From positions 1 through 64,000 of the forward strand of contig NZ_JAPENM010000014.1 of NCBI RefSeq assembly GCF_026342035.1: a stretch of DNA of 64,000 nt, read 5' to 3'. Below the pieces are notes generated by a model. It saw nothing but the letters and a program-made list of their open reading frames with translations. It had not been told where the DNA came from and did no database searches. The stretch is from Aldersonia sp. NBC_00410 (GTDB lineage Bacteria; Actinomycetota; Actinomycetes; Mycobacteriales; Mycobacteriaceae). Shown here piece after piece: positions 43,032 to 50,975 of the stretch (position 1 is the first letter of the stretch; every line of letters begins with the position of its first letter). Both the position numbers and the translations under genes were made by a program.

Positions 43032-43874
43032 TTAGCCGAGCTTCACTTTGCCCATCAGGATGTCCATGATCGGCTTGCCCGGCGCGTACGAGCCGGTGAT
43101 CGACGACATGGCGTGACCGCTGTCCACGATCAGGGTGACGCCGCTGATCCCGCTCGCCGCATCGCTATTGAGGAAGATCATCGCGTTGCCTTGCTGCTCG
43201 GGCGTATGTACCGGCGCCCCGGTTGCCTCGCGGTAGTCCTTCGCGAAGCCGAGCCACAGTTCTTCGTTCGCTCGCGCGAGCGGCGTGTCGGTCGGGCCGG
43301 GGCAGATCGCGTTGATTCGGATTCCCTTGGCGCGCAGAGGATATGCCTCCATCGCAACATAGGCGTTGATGGCCGCCTTGCTAAAGCCGTAGTGGATGAA
43401 ACCGTCGGACTCGTGCGCAATGCACCACGTGTCCGCCGATTCGAAATCGGGGTTGGCCAGGAACTCCTGCACCTGTTCCAGGTTCTGCTCCCACGACAGG
43501 CCTGCCACCGACGAGATGAAGCATATCGCCGAGCCCGACGGCAGCCCGCCGGTGGACACCAGGCGCTCGATGAGATGGCGGTGGCCGATGAAGTTGGCGC
43601 GCATGAGATCCGGCCCGTCCGCGATTCCCGCGGCCGAGAAGACGGCATCGATCGGTCCGTCCAACTCGTCCACCGCCGCATTGATCACCGCAGGATCGCG
43701 CAGGTCCATCTCGATTGCCTTGTCCACGTCGAAGGTGATCGGCGCGATGTCCATCACGGTGACGTGGGCGCCGAGCGATCGCGCGGTCTGGGCAGCTGCC
43801 GCACCCATACCGGTGGCGCCGCCGACGACGAGCACCCGCTTTCCGGCGTATCCGAACAGCTCCGCAACCGTCAT
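43032..43874 (-). CDS. Short-chain dehydrogenase (3alpha-HSD/carbonyl reductase-like)
   Basis: 280 residues from the ATG at 43874, behind GAGGAG. VLVVGGATGMGAAAAQTARS is the cofactor site and FSAAGIADGP replaces NNAG. Ser is in CFISSVAGLSWEQN, and Tyr/Lys in IHYGFSKAAINAY. The long Ser-Tyr interval (QEFLANPDFESADTWCIAHE) is typical of the 3alpha-HSD/CR subgroup. Divergent from the amidohydrolase; both promoters carry a TAACTTYTGTT motif, suggesting common control. Confidence 0.88.
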   Translation of the reverse strand: MTVAELFGYAGKRVLVVGGATGMGAAAAQTARSLGAHVTVMDIAPITFDVDKAIEMDLRDPAVINAAVDELDGPIDAVFSAAGIADGPDLMRANFIGHRHLIERLVSTGGLPSGSAICFISSVAGLSWEQNLEQVQEFLANPDFESADTWCIAHESDGFIHYGFSKAAINAYVAMEAYPLRAKGIRINAICPGPTDTPLARANEELWLGFAKDYREATGAPVHTPEQQGNAMIFLNSDAASGISGVTLIVDSGHAMSSITGSYAPGKPIMDILMGKVKLG

Positions 43875-43897
43875 TGCCACACTCCTCATCTGGATAC

Positions 43898-44113
43898 CTA
43901 ACTTTTGTTGCACGTTACGGCGCAGCTCAACGCTCGTCAACGGCATGATGAGCCGGTCGTCGAATGCTGCGAGAATCCTGATTCCCTGCGGCTCATCACG
44001 CTATTTGGACCGATCTCGACCGATCGAAGCGACCGTACCGGGACACCCGGGCACCTCCGCAGCAGAACGCCGCCCCGACCGGCATTGACCTAACTTCTGT
44101 TCACTCGTATGGT
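43898..44113. promoter_or_regulatory. Divergent promoter region with repeated TAACTTYTGTT boxes
   Basis: The 301-base SDR/amidohydrolase gap holds CCTAACTTTTGTT near 43898 and CCTAACTTCTGTT near 44089, two copies of one motif with AAC/GTT half-sites. The second lies inside a near-consensus promoter for the amidohydrolase: TTGACC (44085-44090), a 17-base spacer, TATGGT (44108-44113). A repressor bound there would block RNA polymerase. The tandem TetR protein at 45558 is the nearest candidate. Confidence 0.6.
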
Positions 44114-44175
44114 TCGGACCACCGATAGCGACCGGGGGACCAACCTCGATTCTTGCGAATACCCAGGAGCGCAGC

Positions 44176-45456
44176 ATGAAGATGGATGACTTCGTCCTCG
44201 TCTCGGTTGACGATCACCTCGTCGAGCCACCCGACCTGTTCGATGGCCACATACCGGCAAAGTACAAGGACGACGTGCCGAAGCTGATCACCCGCGAGGA
44301 CGGCACCAACGCCTGGGTGTTCGAGGGCCAGGAGGCCACCAACGTCGGGCTCAACGCCGTCGCGGGCCGCCCGCCCGACGAGTACGGCGCGGAACCGACC
44401 AAGCTGAGCGAGATCCGTGACGGCTGCTACAAGATCGACGAACGCATTCGCGACATGAACGCGAACGGTGTCGCCGCGTCGCTGAACTTCCCGTCGTTCC
44501 CGCAGTTCACCGGCCAGTACTTCGCCCGGGCGAAGGACAAGGACCTCGGGCTCGCGGTGCTGAAGGCCTACAATGACTGGCACCTCGACGAGTGGTGCGG
44601 GGCGCATCCCGGCCGGATGATTCCGCTGGCCCTCCCGCCGATTTGGGATCCCCAGTTGATGGCGGACGAGGTGCGGCGGGTCGCCAAGAAGGGCTGCCAC
44701 GCGGTCACGTTCTCGGAGAACCCGGAGAAGCTGGGCTACCCGTCGCTGCACAGCGACCACTGGGATCCGTTCTGGCAGGCCTGCAATGACGAGAACACCG
44801 TCGTATGCCTGCACATCGGTTCGTCCTCGTCGGTGGTCATCACCTCGCTCGACGCGCCGGTGGACACCATGATCACGCTGCAGCCGATGAGCATCGTGCA
44901 GTGCGCTGCCGACATCATCTGGTCGCCGTTGTTGCGCAAGTTCCCCGACCTCACCATCGCGCTGAGCGAGGGCGGCATCGGCTGGATTCCGTATTTCCTC
45001 GAGCGCATCGACCGCGTCTACACCATGCACCGGCACTGGACCCACCAGGACTTCAAGGGCCGGCTGCCCAGCGAAGTGTTCCTGGAACGGATCGTCACCT
45101 GTTTCATCGACGACCGCTTCGGGATCGAGAGCCGCAACAAGCTCAATCTCGACATGGTCACCTGGGAGTGCGACTACCCGCACTCGGACTCGACCTGGCC
45201 GCTGGCACCGGAATCGCTCGCGAATTATCTTCAGGGCGTGCCGGATTCCGACATCAACAAGATCACCCACGAGAACGCACTGCGGCTGTTCTCGTTCGAC
45301 ATGTTCTCCCACATCCCGAAGGAGCAATTGACGGTCGGCGCGCTTCGCGCCCAGGCCACGGACGTCGACCTGGGTTTCCGCTCCTCCGAGCGGCTGCGTA
45401 AGTCCGGCACCGAGACCGTCAGCGTGCTCGACCTCGCCAAGAGCCTGCCGGCCTGA
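44176..45456 (+). CDS. Metal-dependent amidohydrolase (ACMSD-like)
   Basis: 426-residue TIM-barrel hydrolase/decarboxylase of the amidohydrolase-2 family. SVDDHLVEPPDLF is the D-x-H metal motif at the N-terminus. NFPSFPQFTGQYFAR follows, VCLHIGSSSSV gives a further His ligand, ALSEGGIGWIPYFLERIDRV the family helix, and TWECDYPHSDSTWP the terminal Asp/His region. Homologues in mycobacteria and rhodococci are numerous in catabolic regions with uncertain substrates; decarboxylation or C-C/ester hydrolysis are both possible. A strong promoter lies upstream and a strong hairpin downstream. Confidence 0.88.
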   Translation: MKMDDFVLVSVDDHLVEPPDLFDGHIPAKYKDDVPKLITREDGTNAWVFEGQEATNVGLNAVAGRPPDEYGAEPTKLSEIRDGCYKIDERIRDMNANGVAASLNFPSFPQFTGQYFARAKDKDLGLAVLKAYNDWHLDEWCGAHPGRMIPLALPPIWDPQLMADEVRRVAKKGCHAVTFSENPEKLGYPSLHSDHWDPFWQACNDENTVVCLHIGSSSSVVITSLDAPVDTMITLQPMSIVQCAADIIWSPLLRKFPDLTIALSEGGIGWIPYFLERIDRVYTMHRHWTHQDFKGRLPSEVFLERIVTCFIDDRFGIESRNKLNLDMVTWECDYPHSDSTWPLAPESLANYLQGVPDSDINKITHENALRLFSFDMFSHIPKEQLTVGALRAQATDVDLGFRSSERLRKSGTETVSVLDLAKSLPA

Positions 45457-45462
45457 CACGAT

Positions 45463-45494
45463 CCCGGGTGGCCGCCGTTCGGCGGCTATCCGGG
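45463..45494 (+). terminator. Hairpin terminator after the amidohydrolase
   Basis: CCCGGGTGGCCGCC, loop GTTC, GGCGGCTATCCGGG: a 14-bp stem with two G-T pairs, starting seven bases after the stop codon. Confidence 0.75.
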
Positions 45495-45557
45495 CATGAC
45501 CCGCGACCAAGTGCACAATGGCCACATGACCACGGAACCGACCGCTGCGGAGGTGTT

Positions 45558-46892
45558 GTGGCGCCCCAGCAATCATCCGATGCCGTAGCACGGATCCGCG
45601 CAGCCCGACCTGGATCGGCACCGGCCGCATCGACCGGCGCTCGCGATCAGCCGGAGAGCAGCCGACGCGACGAGATCTTGCAGACCGCGGAGGCGTTGAT
45701 CGCAACCTCGGGTCTGCGAACCTCGCTTCAGGAGATCGCGAAGGCCGCCGGGATTCTCACGGGCAGCCTGTACCACCACTTCGAATCCAAGGAGGCGCTG
45801 CTCGTCGGGTTGGTCCGTCGATATCACGAAGACCTGGCGCGCGTCGGCGAAGACGGCCTTCGGTGGCTCGACGCTGACGACTCGCCCAGCATCGATGACA
45901 AGATCATCGAACTGGGTTCCGCTATCGCGCGTTGCGCGGTCCGCAACCGCGCCGGACTGCAGATGTCGTTCTACGAGGCGCCTACCGAGAGCCTCGAACT
46001 CGTCGAATTGCTGCGGCAGCGGCCGCAGCCCGTGCAGGACGCCATGGTGCAGACGCTCCGGGCGGGCCGGTGGAGCGGTTACCTCCGGCCCGACCTCGAA
46101 CTCGGCCCGCTGGCCGACCGGTTGTGCCAGTCGATGATGCATGTCGGACTCGACGTCATTCGCCGTGACGCCGCACCCGACGACGTTGCCGCGATACTTG
46201 CGCGGATCATGCTCGACGGGTTGGCCCGCCGGACGATTGCCGACGCGGAGCTGGACGCGTCGAACGCAATGACCTCCGCGGATTCGATCATCCGAACCTG
46301 GGCGCACACCGACAAGGACCCCCGCTCGAACCGGGCCGAACATGTACGCGTGTCCGCGCTCAAAGTGTTTGGGCGCAAAGGGTTCGAGGTCACCACGATT
46401 CGCGATATCGCGGCGGCGGCGGAACTCAACCCCGCCACGGTGCATCGGGTGATCGGCTCGAAGGACGAACTACTCGCCTCGATCATGCATGCGTTCGGCG
46501 TGAAGACCAGCACCGCCTCGGTCGCGGTGCTGCAGTCCGACTCGAGCGCGCTCGAGAAGCTCGACGCGCTCAGCTGGATCCACATCAACGCCGTGCTGCA
46601 GTTTCCCGACGAGTGGAAGATCCAGCTGGCCTGGATGCGACGGACTCCGCCGGACAACGCCGACCCCGGCTACGCGTTCAGCCTGATGATGGAGAAGTTG
46701 GAGCGATTGCTGTCGGCCGGAATTGCCGCCGACGACATTCGGATCGACGCGGCCGATCTTGCGACGCTGTCGCGCTGCGTCATGGACGTGCTGTGGGTTC
46801 CCGAGAACATCATTCGGGACTTGGGGCCGCGCGCCGCACTCGTGCTGGCGCGGGACACCGTGATCCGAGGAATTGCGCGACGCGGCAAGTAG
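45558..46892 (+). CDS. Tandem TetR regulator with two DNA-binding domains
   Basis: About 444 residues if started at GTG 45558 (close to GGAGGT, so the exact start is uncertain). Two complete TetR N-terminal domains are visible in one chain. The first is at about residues 40-85 (RRDEILQTAEALIATSGLRT, then IAKAAGILTGSLYHHFESKE). The second is at about 260-305 (RVSALKVFGRKGFEVTTIRD, then AAAAELNPATVHRVIGSKDE). Each is followed by its own helical ligand domain. A single-chain pseudo-dimer or a protein binding two operator types is implied. It follows the amidohydrolase after a terminator and may regulate the SDR/amidohydrolase pair. Confidence 0.87.
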   Translation: MAPQQSSDAVARIRAARPGSAPAASTGARDQPESSRRDEILQTAEALIATSGLRTSLQEIAKAAGILTGSLYHHFESKEALLVGLVRRYHEDLARVGEDGLRWLDADDSPSIDDKIIELGSAIARCAVRNRAGLQMSFYEAPTESLELVELLRQRPQPVQDAMVQTLRAGRWSGYLRPDLELGPLADRLCQSMMHVGLDVIRRDAAPDDVAAILARIMLDGLARRTIADAELDASNAMTSADSIIRTWAHTDKDPRSNRAEHVRVSALKVFGRKGFEVTTIRDIAAAAELNPATVHRVIGSKDELLASIMHAFGVKTSTASVAVLQSDSSALEKLDALSWIHINAVLQFPDEWKIQLAWMRRTPPDNADPGYAFSLMMEKLERLLSAGIAADDIRIDAADLATLSRCVMDVLWVPENIIRDLGPRAALVLARDTVIRGIARRGK

Positions 46893-47198
46893 CGGGGTGC
46901 CGTTCCTTGATGCGCGCGCCGCATTCTTACTGGCCCCGTTGGGCATACGGCAACTACGGCCGATGTCGTCCACAGTTGGAGGGACAATGACCGTCTCCGA
47001 GATTCGCCAGTGGAATCCCACGGTCACCCAGCAGATCAAGTACTGGGCGGGGCCGGTCGTGAAGCTAGGGTGACGCGTGCGGGCCTGCGGATCAGCTACG
47101 TCGCCGGTGGCCGCGACACCCCGGGCCCGGACGAGTCTTTTGAGGAACAGGCCGACCCTTTCGTGTAACACTGGCCCTCCCCTGTTCGGTTGCTCGAC
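46893..47198 (+). other. Intergenic stretch with a possible gene relic (46987-47168)
   Basis: ATG 46987 opens MTVSEIRQWNPTVTQQIKYW and stops after 28 codons. An overlapping GTG at 47070 continues RAGLRISYVAGGRDTPGPDE to a stop at 47168. The MTVSEIRxWNP start resembles N-termini of actinobacterial secreted or ESX-linked alpha/beta-hydrolases, so this may be a heavily deleted relic. Nothing else is seen. Confidence 0.25.
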
Positions 47199-48404
47199 TC
47201 ACCTGGTTCTCACCGGCATCTGAGCAGGCCCGCGCACACTGGAGGTGTGCCCCATTCGTACGTTGGCGTGGTCGACGTCCCAGTCGGTCCAGCGCTTCAG
47301 AACCTCCTCGAATGCCACTCGAGCCTCGAGCCGTGCCAACGACGAGCCGAGGCAGAAGTGGATGCCCTGTCCGAAACTGAGGTGTCCCTCCTTGCGGTGG
47401 ATGTCGAAGCGGTCGGGGTCGGTGAAACGGGTCGCGTCGCGATTGGCCGATGCGTTGAGCAGCAGCATGTACGACCCCTCGGTCACGGTGTGCCCGTGGT
47501 GTTCGACATCGCGGGCGACATAGCGCGCCTGTACCGGTGACGGCGGCTCGATCCGCAGCGACTCCTCCACTGCGGACGGGATCAGTGATGGATCGGCGAC
47601 GAGTTCGTGACGTTGATCGGGATGGTCACCGAGCAATCGCCCCATGAATCCGATCAGCCGAGCAGTGGTTTCGTTGCCGGCGCCGGCGATCATCGCCGTG
47701 TAGGCGAGCACCTCGTTGCGGTCGAGCCGCCGCCGTGTCCCGTCTTCTTCCTCGATCTCGGCGTTCAGGAGCTCCGTCATCAGGTCGTCCGATGGATGCG
47801 TCGCCCGCCACTCGATGTACTCGGCGAACGCCCCCATCGACTCCGCGAAGATCTCCATGCTGATGTCGGCACTGCCCTCCTCTCGTCGACCGACGTTGAT
47901 GCTCTTGTCGGTGATATCACGGATATGCTCCTGCGCCTCCTCGGGGATGCCCAGCAGATAGCCGATCGTGCGCATCGGCATGAAAGCGCCGAGGTCGACG
48001 ACGAAATCGAACCCATCCGTGTCACGAAGGGGATCCAGTGCACGCGAACAGAATCCGCGCACCAGGTCTTCGACGGCCAGCATCCGACGCGGCGTGAATA
48101 CCCGCGATAGCAGGCGACGATGCAGATCGTGGATCGGCGGGTCCTCCCACAGCAGAATGCCCGGCGGCACCTCGAGCCCGCTGAACAACATGTCGGCCGT
48201 GGTGCCGCGACCCGACCGGTACGTCTGCCAATCCGGCAGGGCCGGTGCGACGTCGTCGTAGCGGCTCAACGCGTAGAAGTTGTACTTCTCGTTGTAATAG
48301 AGCGGCGCCTCCACGCGCATCCGCGCCCAGGCGGGGTACGGATTGTCGTCGATATCGAGGTCGTAAGGGTCGTAGTAAACATCGAGGGCTGGGTCAGTGG
48401 TCAT
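47199..48404 (-). CDS. Cytochrome P450
   Basis: 401-residue soluble P450: AGAGNETTARLIGF (I helix), AVEESLRIEPPS (ExxR), and heme loop SFGQGIHFCLGSS with axial Cys351. Third gene of a minus-strand operon after a small membrane protein and an AveC-like protein, 37 bases from the latter. The trio is divergent from a TetR gene. A role in oxidising a hydrophobic ketone or terpenoid-like substrate is plausible; electron donors must come from elsewhere. Confidence 0.92.
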   Translation of the reverse strand: MTTDPALDVYYDPYDLDIDDNPYPAWARMRVEAPLYYNEKYNFYALSRYDDVAPALPDWQTYRSGRGTTADMLFSGLEVPPGILLWEDPPIHDLHRRLLSRVFTPRRMLAVEDLVRGFCSRALDPLRDTDGFDFVVDLGAFMPMRTIGYLLGIPEEAQEHIRDITDKSINVGRREEGSADISMEIFAESMGAFAEYIEWRATHPSDDLMTELLNAEIEEEDGTRRRLDRNEVLAYTAMIAGAGNETTARLIGFMGRLLGDHPDQRHELVADPSLIPSAVEESLRIEPPSPVQARYVARDVEHHGHTVTEGSYMLLLNASANRDATRFTDPDRFDIHRKEGHLSFGQGIHFCLGSSLARLEARVAFEEVLKRWTDWDVDHANVRMGHTSSVRGPAQMPVRTR

Positions 48405-48441
48405 TGGCGATCGGCCTTCCGAATTACGTTGGCGGCAAGCA

Positions 48442-49227
48442 TCATCTGGGCTGGTTCGGCACGCCGGGGAAAAGTTGGTCTGTCGGCCCGGCGGTCACAT
48501 AGCCGCCCAGCTTCGTCGCGAGGTGTGGGGCGAAAACCGCTCCGTAGACAAGGTTTCCGATCACGATCACCGCGAAGACGGATACAACGGCCGACTGCAG
48601 CTTGGTCTTCGATACCCGATCGGAGAACATCTCGATGACATTGCGGCCCTGTTCGTCCGTGCGGCCGAGGAGATAGGTGAAGACCATGACCAGCACGCCC
48701 ATCGCAATGGCGTCGTAGATCGGGTACTGATGCTTGGTTCCCTCGAAGATGGCAAGTCCGGGAATGACATACGCGTAATAGAAGACACCGAGACGAGCTC
48801 CGAGGAACGCGTTGAACAGCAACGCCCAGAAGAAGCCGACGAAGAGACCGACGGTCAGCAGCGTGATCGGCCGTCGCCATTCGAATCGCGTGCTCAGCCA
48901 TCGCCCGAGTGCCGAGCCGATTACAGCCGGCAGGACGAAGTAGGAGATGTAGCCGATCGGCACCGACGAGGGCAGCCCGCCCCAGGTCTTGTTCAACGGC
49001 CACCACGACGGCATCCGCGGGATGGCGGGCGGGAACTGCGCGTACATCGCCCAGTCGTACGGCGCCTCGATCCATGAGATGGAGATCGCTGCGATCGAAA
49101 CCAGCAGCAGTGGATGAATCCCGCGCCGGCGGAAGCTCAGGTACACGCCCAACGCGAGGAACAGGACGCCCCCGACGTACGCGAAGGCAATGGCCCCTAT
49201 GAGTACGGGCGTCAGATCGTCGTTCAT
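48442..49227 (-). CDS. AveC-like (spirocyclase family) membrane protein
   Basis: 261-residue polytopic membrane protein with about six or seven hydrophobic segments (PVLIGAIAFAYVGGVLFLAL; YISYFVLPAVIGSALG; LLTVGLFVGFFWALLFNAFL; SAVVSVFAVIVIGNLVYGAV). Conserved-looking loop signature: ISWIEAPYDWAMYAQFP and WWPLNKTWGGLPSSVPIGYI. AveC in Streptomyces avermitilis forms the avermectin spiroketal and dehydrates it; homologues are widespread in mycobacteria and relatives without known function. Its ATG overlaps the stop of the small upstream membrane protein. Membrane location beside a P450 suggests conversion of a hydrophobic substrate. Confidence 0.8.
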   Translation of the reverse strand: MNDDLTPVLIGAIAFAYVGGVLFLALGVYLSFRRRGIHPLLLVSIAAISISWIEAPYDWAMYAQFPPAIPRMPSWWPLNKTWGGLPSSVPIGYISYFVLPAVIGSALGRWLSTRFEWRRPITLLTVGLFVGFFWALLFNAFLGARLGVFYYAYVIPGLAIFEGTKHQYPIYDAIAMGVLVMVFTYLLGRTDEQGRNVIEMFSDRVSKTKLQSAVVSVFAVIVIGNLVYGAVFAPHLATKLGGYVTAGPTDQLFPGVPNQPR

Positions 49228-49379
49228 CGGTGAAGCTCTTCGCCCACGCTGCGAGCGTGCTCGGCGCGGGAGTGCTCCGCGCTCGCGCTGCGCCGCGACT
49301 CGGGATCGAAGTAGAGCACCAAGCCGAATATGAGAACTATCAGCCCGAACAGCGTCGAAAGCATGATGACTTGGCCCAC
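49224..49379 (-). CDS. Small single-pass membrane protein
   Basis: 51 residues from GTG 49379 (an ATG at 49364 is possible). One transmembrane helix (VIMLSTLFGLIVLIFGLVLY) is followed by a charged tail rich in Ser/Glu/Arg (DPESRRSASAEHSRAEHARS). A longer start at 49433 would begin inside the operator region and is disfavoured. The GTG is preceded by GAAGGGGG. The stop overlaps the AveC-like start, so it is probably a partner or stabiliser of that protein. Confidence 0.65.
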   Translation of the reverse strand: MGQVIMLSTLFGLIVLIFGLVLYFDPESRRSASAEHSRAEHARSVGEELHR

Positions 49380-49400
49380 GACCAGGCCCCCTTCACTCAA

Positions 49401-49426
49401 CAACAGGTGTTGATAGTGGACACTAT
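49401..49426. promoter_or_regulatory. Two adjacent inverted repeats, probable TetR operator
   Basis: CAACAGGTGTTG (49401-49412, 5-bp arms) is followed directly by ATAGTGGACACTAT (49413-49426, 6-bp arms). Both lie in the 119-base gap between the AveC/P450 operon and the divergent TetR gene at 49499. Confidence 0.65.
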
Positions 49427-49498
49427 TATGCACCCCGGGTCAAGACCGCTATCGTGGGGTTTCGTCAACCGCTCAGCGCGGTCAGAGGAGTGAAAACT

Positions 49499-50161
49499 GT
49501 GCCCCAACCGCGTTCGACCAAGAAGCAGGCAACTGCCGAGGTGGCGAACCAGCCCGCTCGCCGACCGCCCGGCGAGGCACGCAGGCTCTTGCTCGATGCG
49601 GCACGAAAGCTGTTCGCTCGCAAGGACTACCGGACCACAACAACGCGTGAGATAGCCGAAGCCGCCGGCGTCACCGAATACCTGCTCTTCCGCCACTTCG
49701 GTTCGAAGGCGGGCTTGTTCCGGGAAGCGCTGGTTCTGCCCTTCACTAATTTCATCGATGAGTTCGGCAAGACGTGGCAGGCCGTCGTGCCCGAGGAAGC
49801 AAATGAGGAGACGCTGGCGCGGCAGTTCGTGGGCCAGCTCTACGACATTCTCGTCGAGCACCAGGGCCTGCTGCTGACGCTCGTCGCCTCCGACGGTCTG
49901 AGCGACGAAGAGATGGAGGCGGCCGGAATCGCCGATGTCAGGCGCGCCATCGCGCTGCTCGGGAAGATCAGCGCCGAGGGTGTGAGCCTGCGCGGAATGC
50001 ACTCGGGCACACCGGATTTGCCAGCCCACTCCACCGTGGCGATGATCGTCGGCATGGTTGCGCTGCGGTCTACCTTCTTCGCAGACAAGCCGGTAGGAAG
50101 GGATGCGATTGTCGACGAGCTGGTGCAGGCGACGCTGCATGGGTTCCTGCACCGGCCGTGA
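49499..50161 (+). CDS. TetR-family transcriptional regulator
   Basis: 220 residues from GTG 49499, nine bases after AGAGGAG. The HTH spans residues about 28-75 (LLLDAARKLFARKDYRTTTT, then IAEAAGVTEYLLFRHFGSKA). The effector domain has the hydrophobic segment HSTVAMIVGMVALRSTFF. Divergent from the AveC/P450 operon with two inverted repeats in between, so it probably represses that operon and itself. Confidence 0.88.
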   Translation: MPQPRSTKKQATAEVANQPARRPPGEARRLLLDAARKLFARKDYRTTTTREIAEAAGVTEYLLFRHFGSKAGLFREALVLPFTNFIDEFGKTWQAVVPEEANEETLARQFVGQLYDILVEHQGLLLTLVASDGLSDEEMEAAGIADVRRAIALLGKISAEGVSLRGMHSGTPDLPAHSTVAMIVGMVALRSTFFADKPVGRDAIVDELVQATLHGFLHRP

Positions 50162-50176
50162 CGGGTCATGGCGCAG

Positions 50177-50863
50177 CTATCCGTCGCCGCGGTTTCCTTC
50201 GAGATTGCGGCCGGAATGGGCGAGCGAGACGAACGCATTGCAGAGTGATTCGGACTTGTCACCCCGGTCATCCTCGAGCCCGCTATTCGCATCCACCGCA
50301 AAGGGTCCGACCACCGACATCGCTTCGGCGAGGTTGGCGGGCGTCAATCCTCCCGCCAGAATCACGTGGCACCTTCGCTCTGCCAACGCCTGCACGATTG
50401 CCGCACTGACCGACCAATCGTGGGTGCGGCCGGTGCCGCCGAGTCGATCCTCGGTACGCGAATCCAGGTGGACCGCGCCACATATATCTGCCGCGGCGAC
50501 CGCGGAACTCAGGGCAGCACCACTGGTGACGTGCACCGCCTTGATGACCTGTCGACCGTTCGCGCCGACGACCACTGCCTGCACTGTTTCGAGGCTGACC
50601 TCGCCGTGGACCTGAATCGCGTCGGCCTCCACCCGGTCGGCGAGGCGCAGAATCTCGTTTGCATCCTGAAGGTGTGTGACCAGGACGCGAGTGACATACG
50701 GCGGAACGAGGCGGGACAGCGCACGGGCCACGTTCGCGTCCAGTTCATCTTCGCTGCGGTGGGTAATGCCCGAGATGAACCCGACAGCATCGGCACCCGC
50801 CGCCACCGCGATCGCGAGGTCGTCTTCCGATCGAATGCCGCAGATTTTCGCCCGCACGGACAC
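50177..50863 (-). CDS. trpF: Phosphoribosylanthranilate isomerase-like protein
   Basis: 228-residue (beta/alpha)8 barrel of the TrpF type: KICGIRSEDDLAIAVAAGAD with the catalytic Cys8, GAVHLDSRTEDRLGGTGRTH with the catalytic Asp, VILAGGLTPANLAEAM and FAVDANSGLED for phosphate binding. All signature loops are present. No other tryptophan gene is nearby; many actinobacteria lack TrpF and use bifunctional PriA instead. Surrounded by TetR and SDR genes, so it may serve a specialised pathway or have been acquired. It converges with the TetR gene (15 bases apart). Confidence 0.85.
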   Translation of the reverse strand: MSVRAKICGIRSEDDLAIAVAAGADAVGFISGITHRSEDELDANVARALSRLVPPYVTRVLVTHLQDANEILRLADRVEADAIQVHGEVSLETVQAVVVGANGRQVIKAVHVTSGAALSSAVAAADICGAVHLDSRTEDRLGGTGRTHDWSVSAAIVQALAERRCHVILAGGLTPANLAEAMSVVGPFAVDANSGLEDDRGDKSESLCNAFVSLAHSGRNLEGNRGDG

Positions 50864-50900
50864 GCGATAGACCGTATCGCTTGTAGCCCCGGACGGCCGC

Positions 50901-50912
50901 TTGTGGTCACAA
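50901..50912. promoter_or_regulatory. Palindrome between trpF-like and SDR genes
   Basis: TTGTGGTCACAA has perfect 5-bp arms around GT, and a half-like GACCACAA recurs about 40 bases downstream. It lies in the 112-base divergent gap. Possible operator. Confidence 0.4.
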
Positions 50913-50975
50913 AGGGGGATGTACCTCGCCGAACAAGACCTTTACACTCTGACCACAATCTGGAAAGGAAGCTAT

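Noticed and set aside
44101-45705. A 534-codon open frame on the minus strand
   Set aside because: It covers the amidohydrolase gene antisense; the plus-strand product has all family motifs, and the minus product is Val/Arg/Gly-rich without a recognisable domain.
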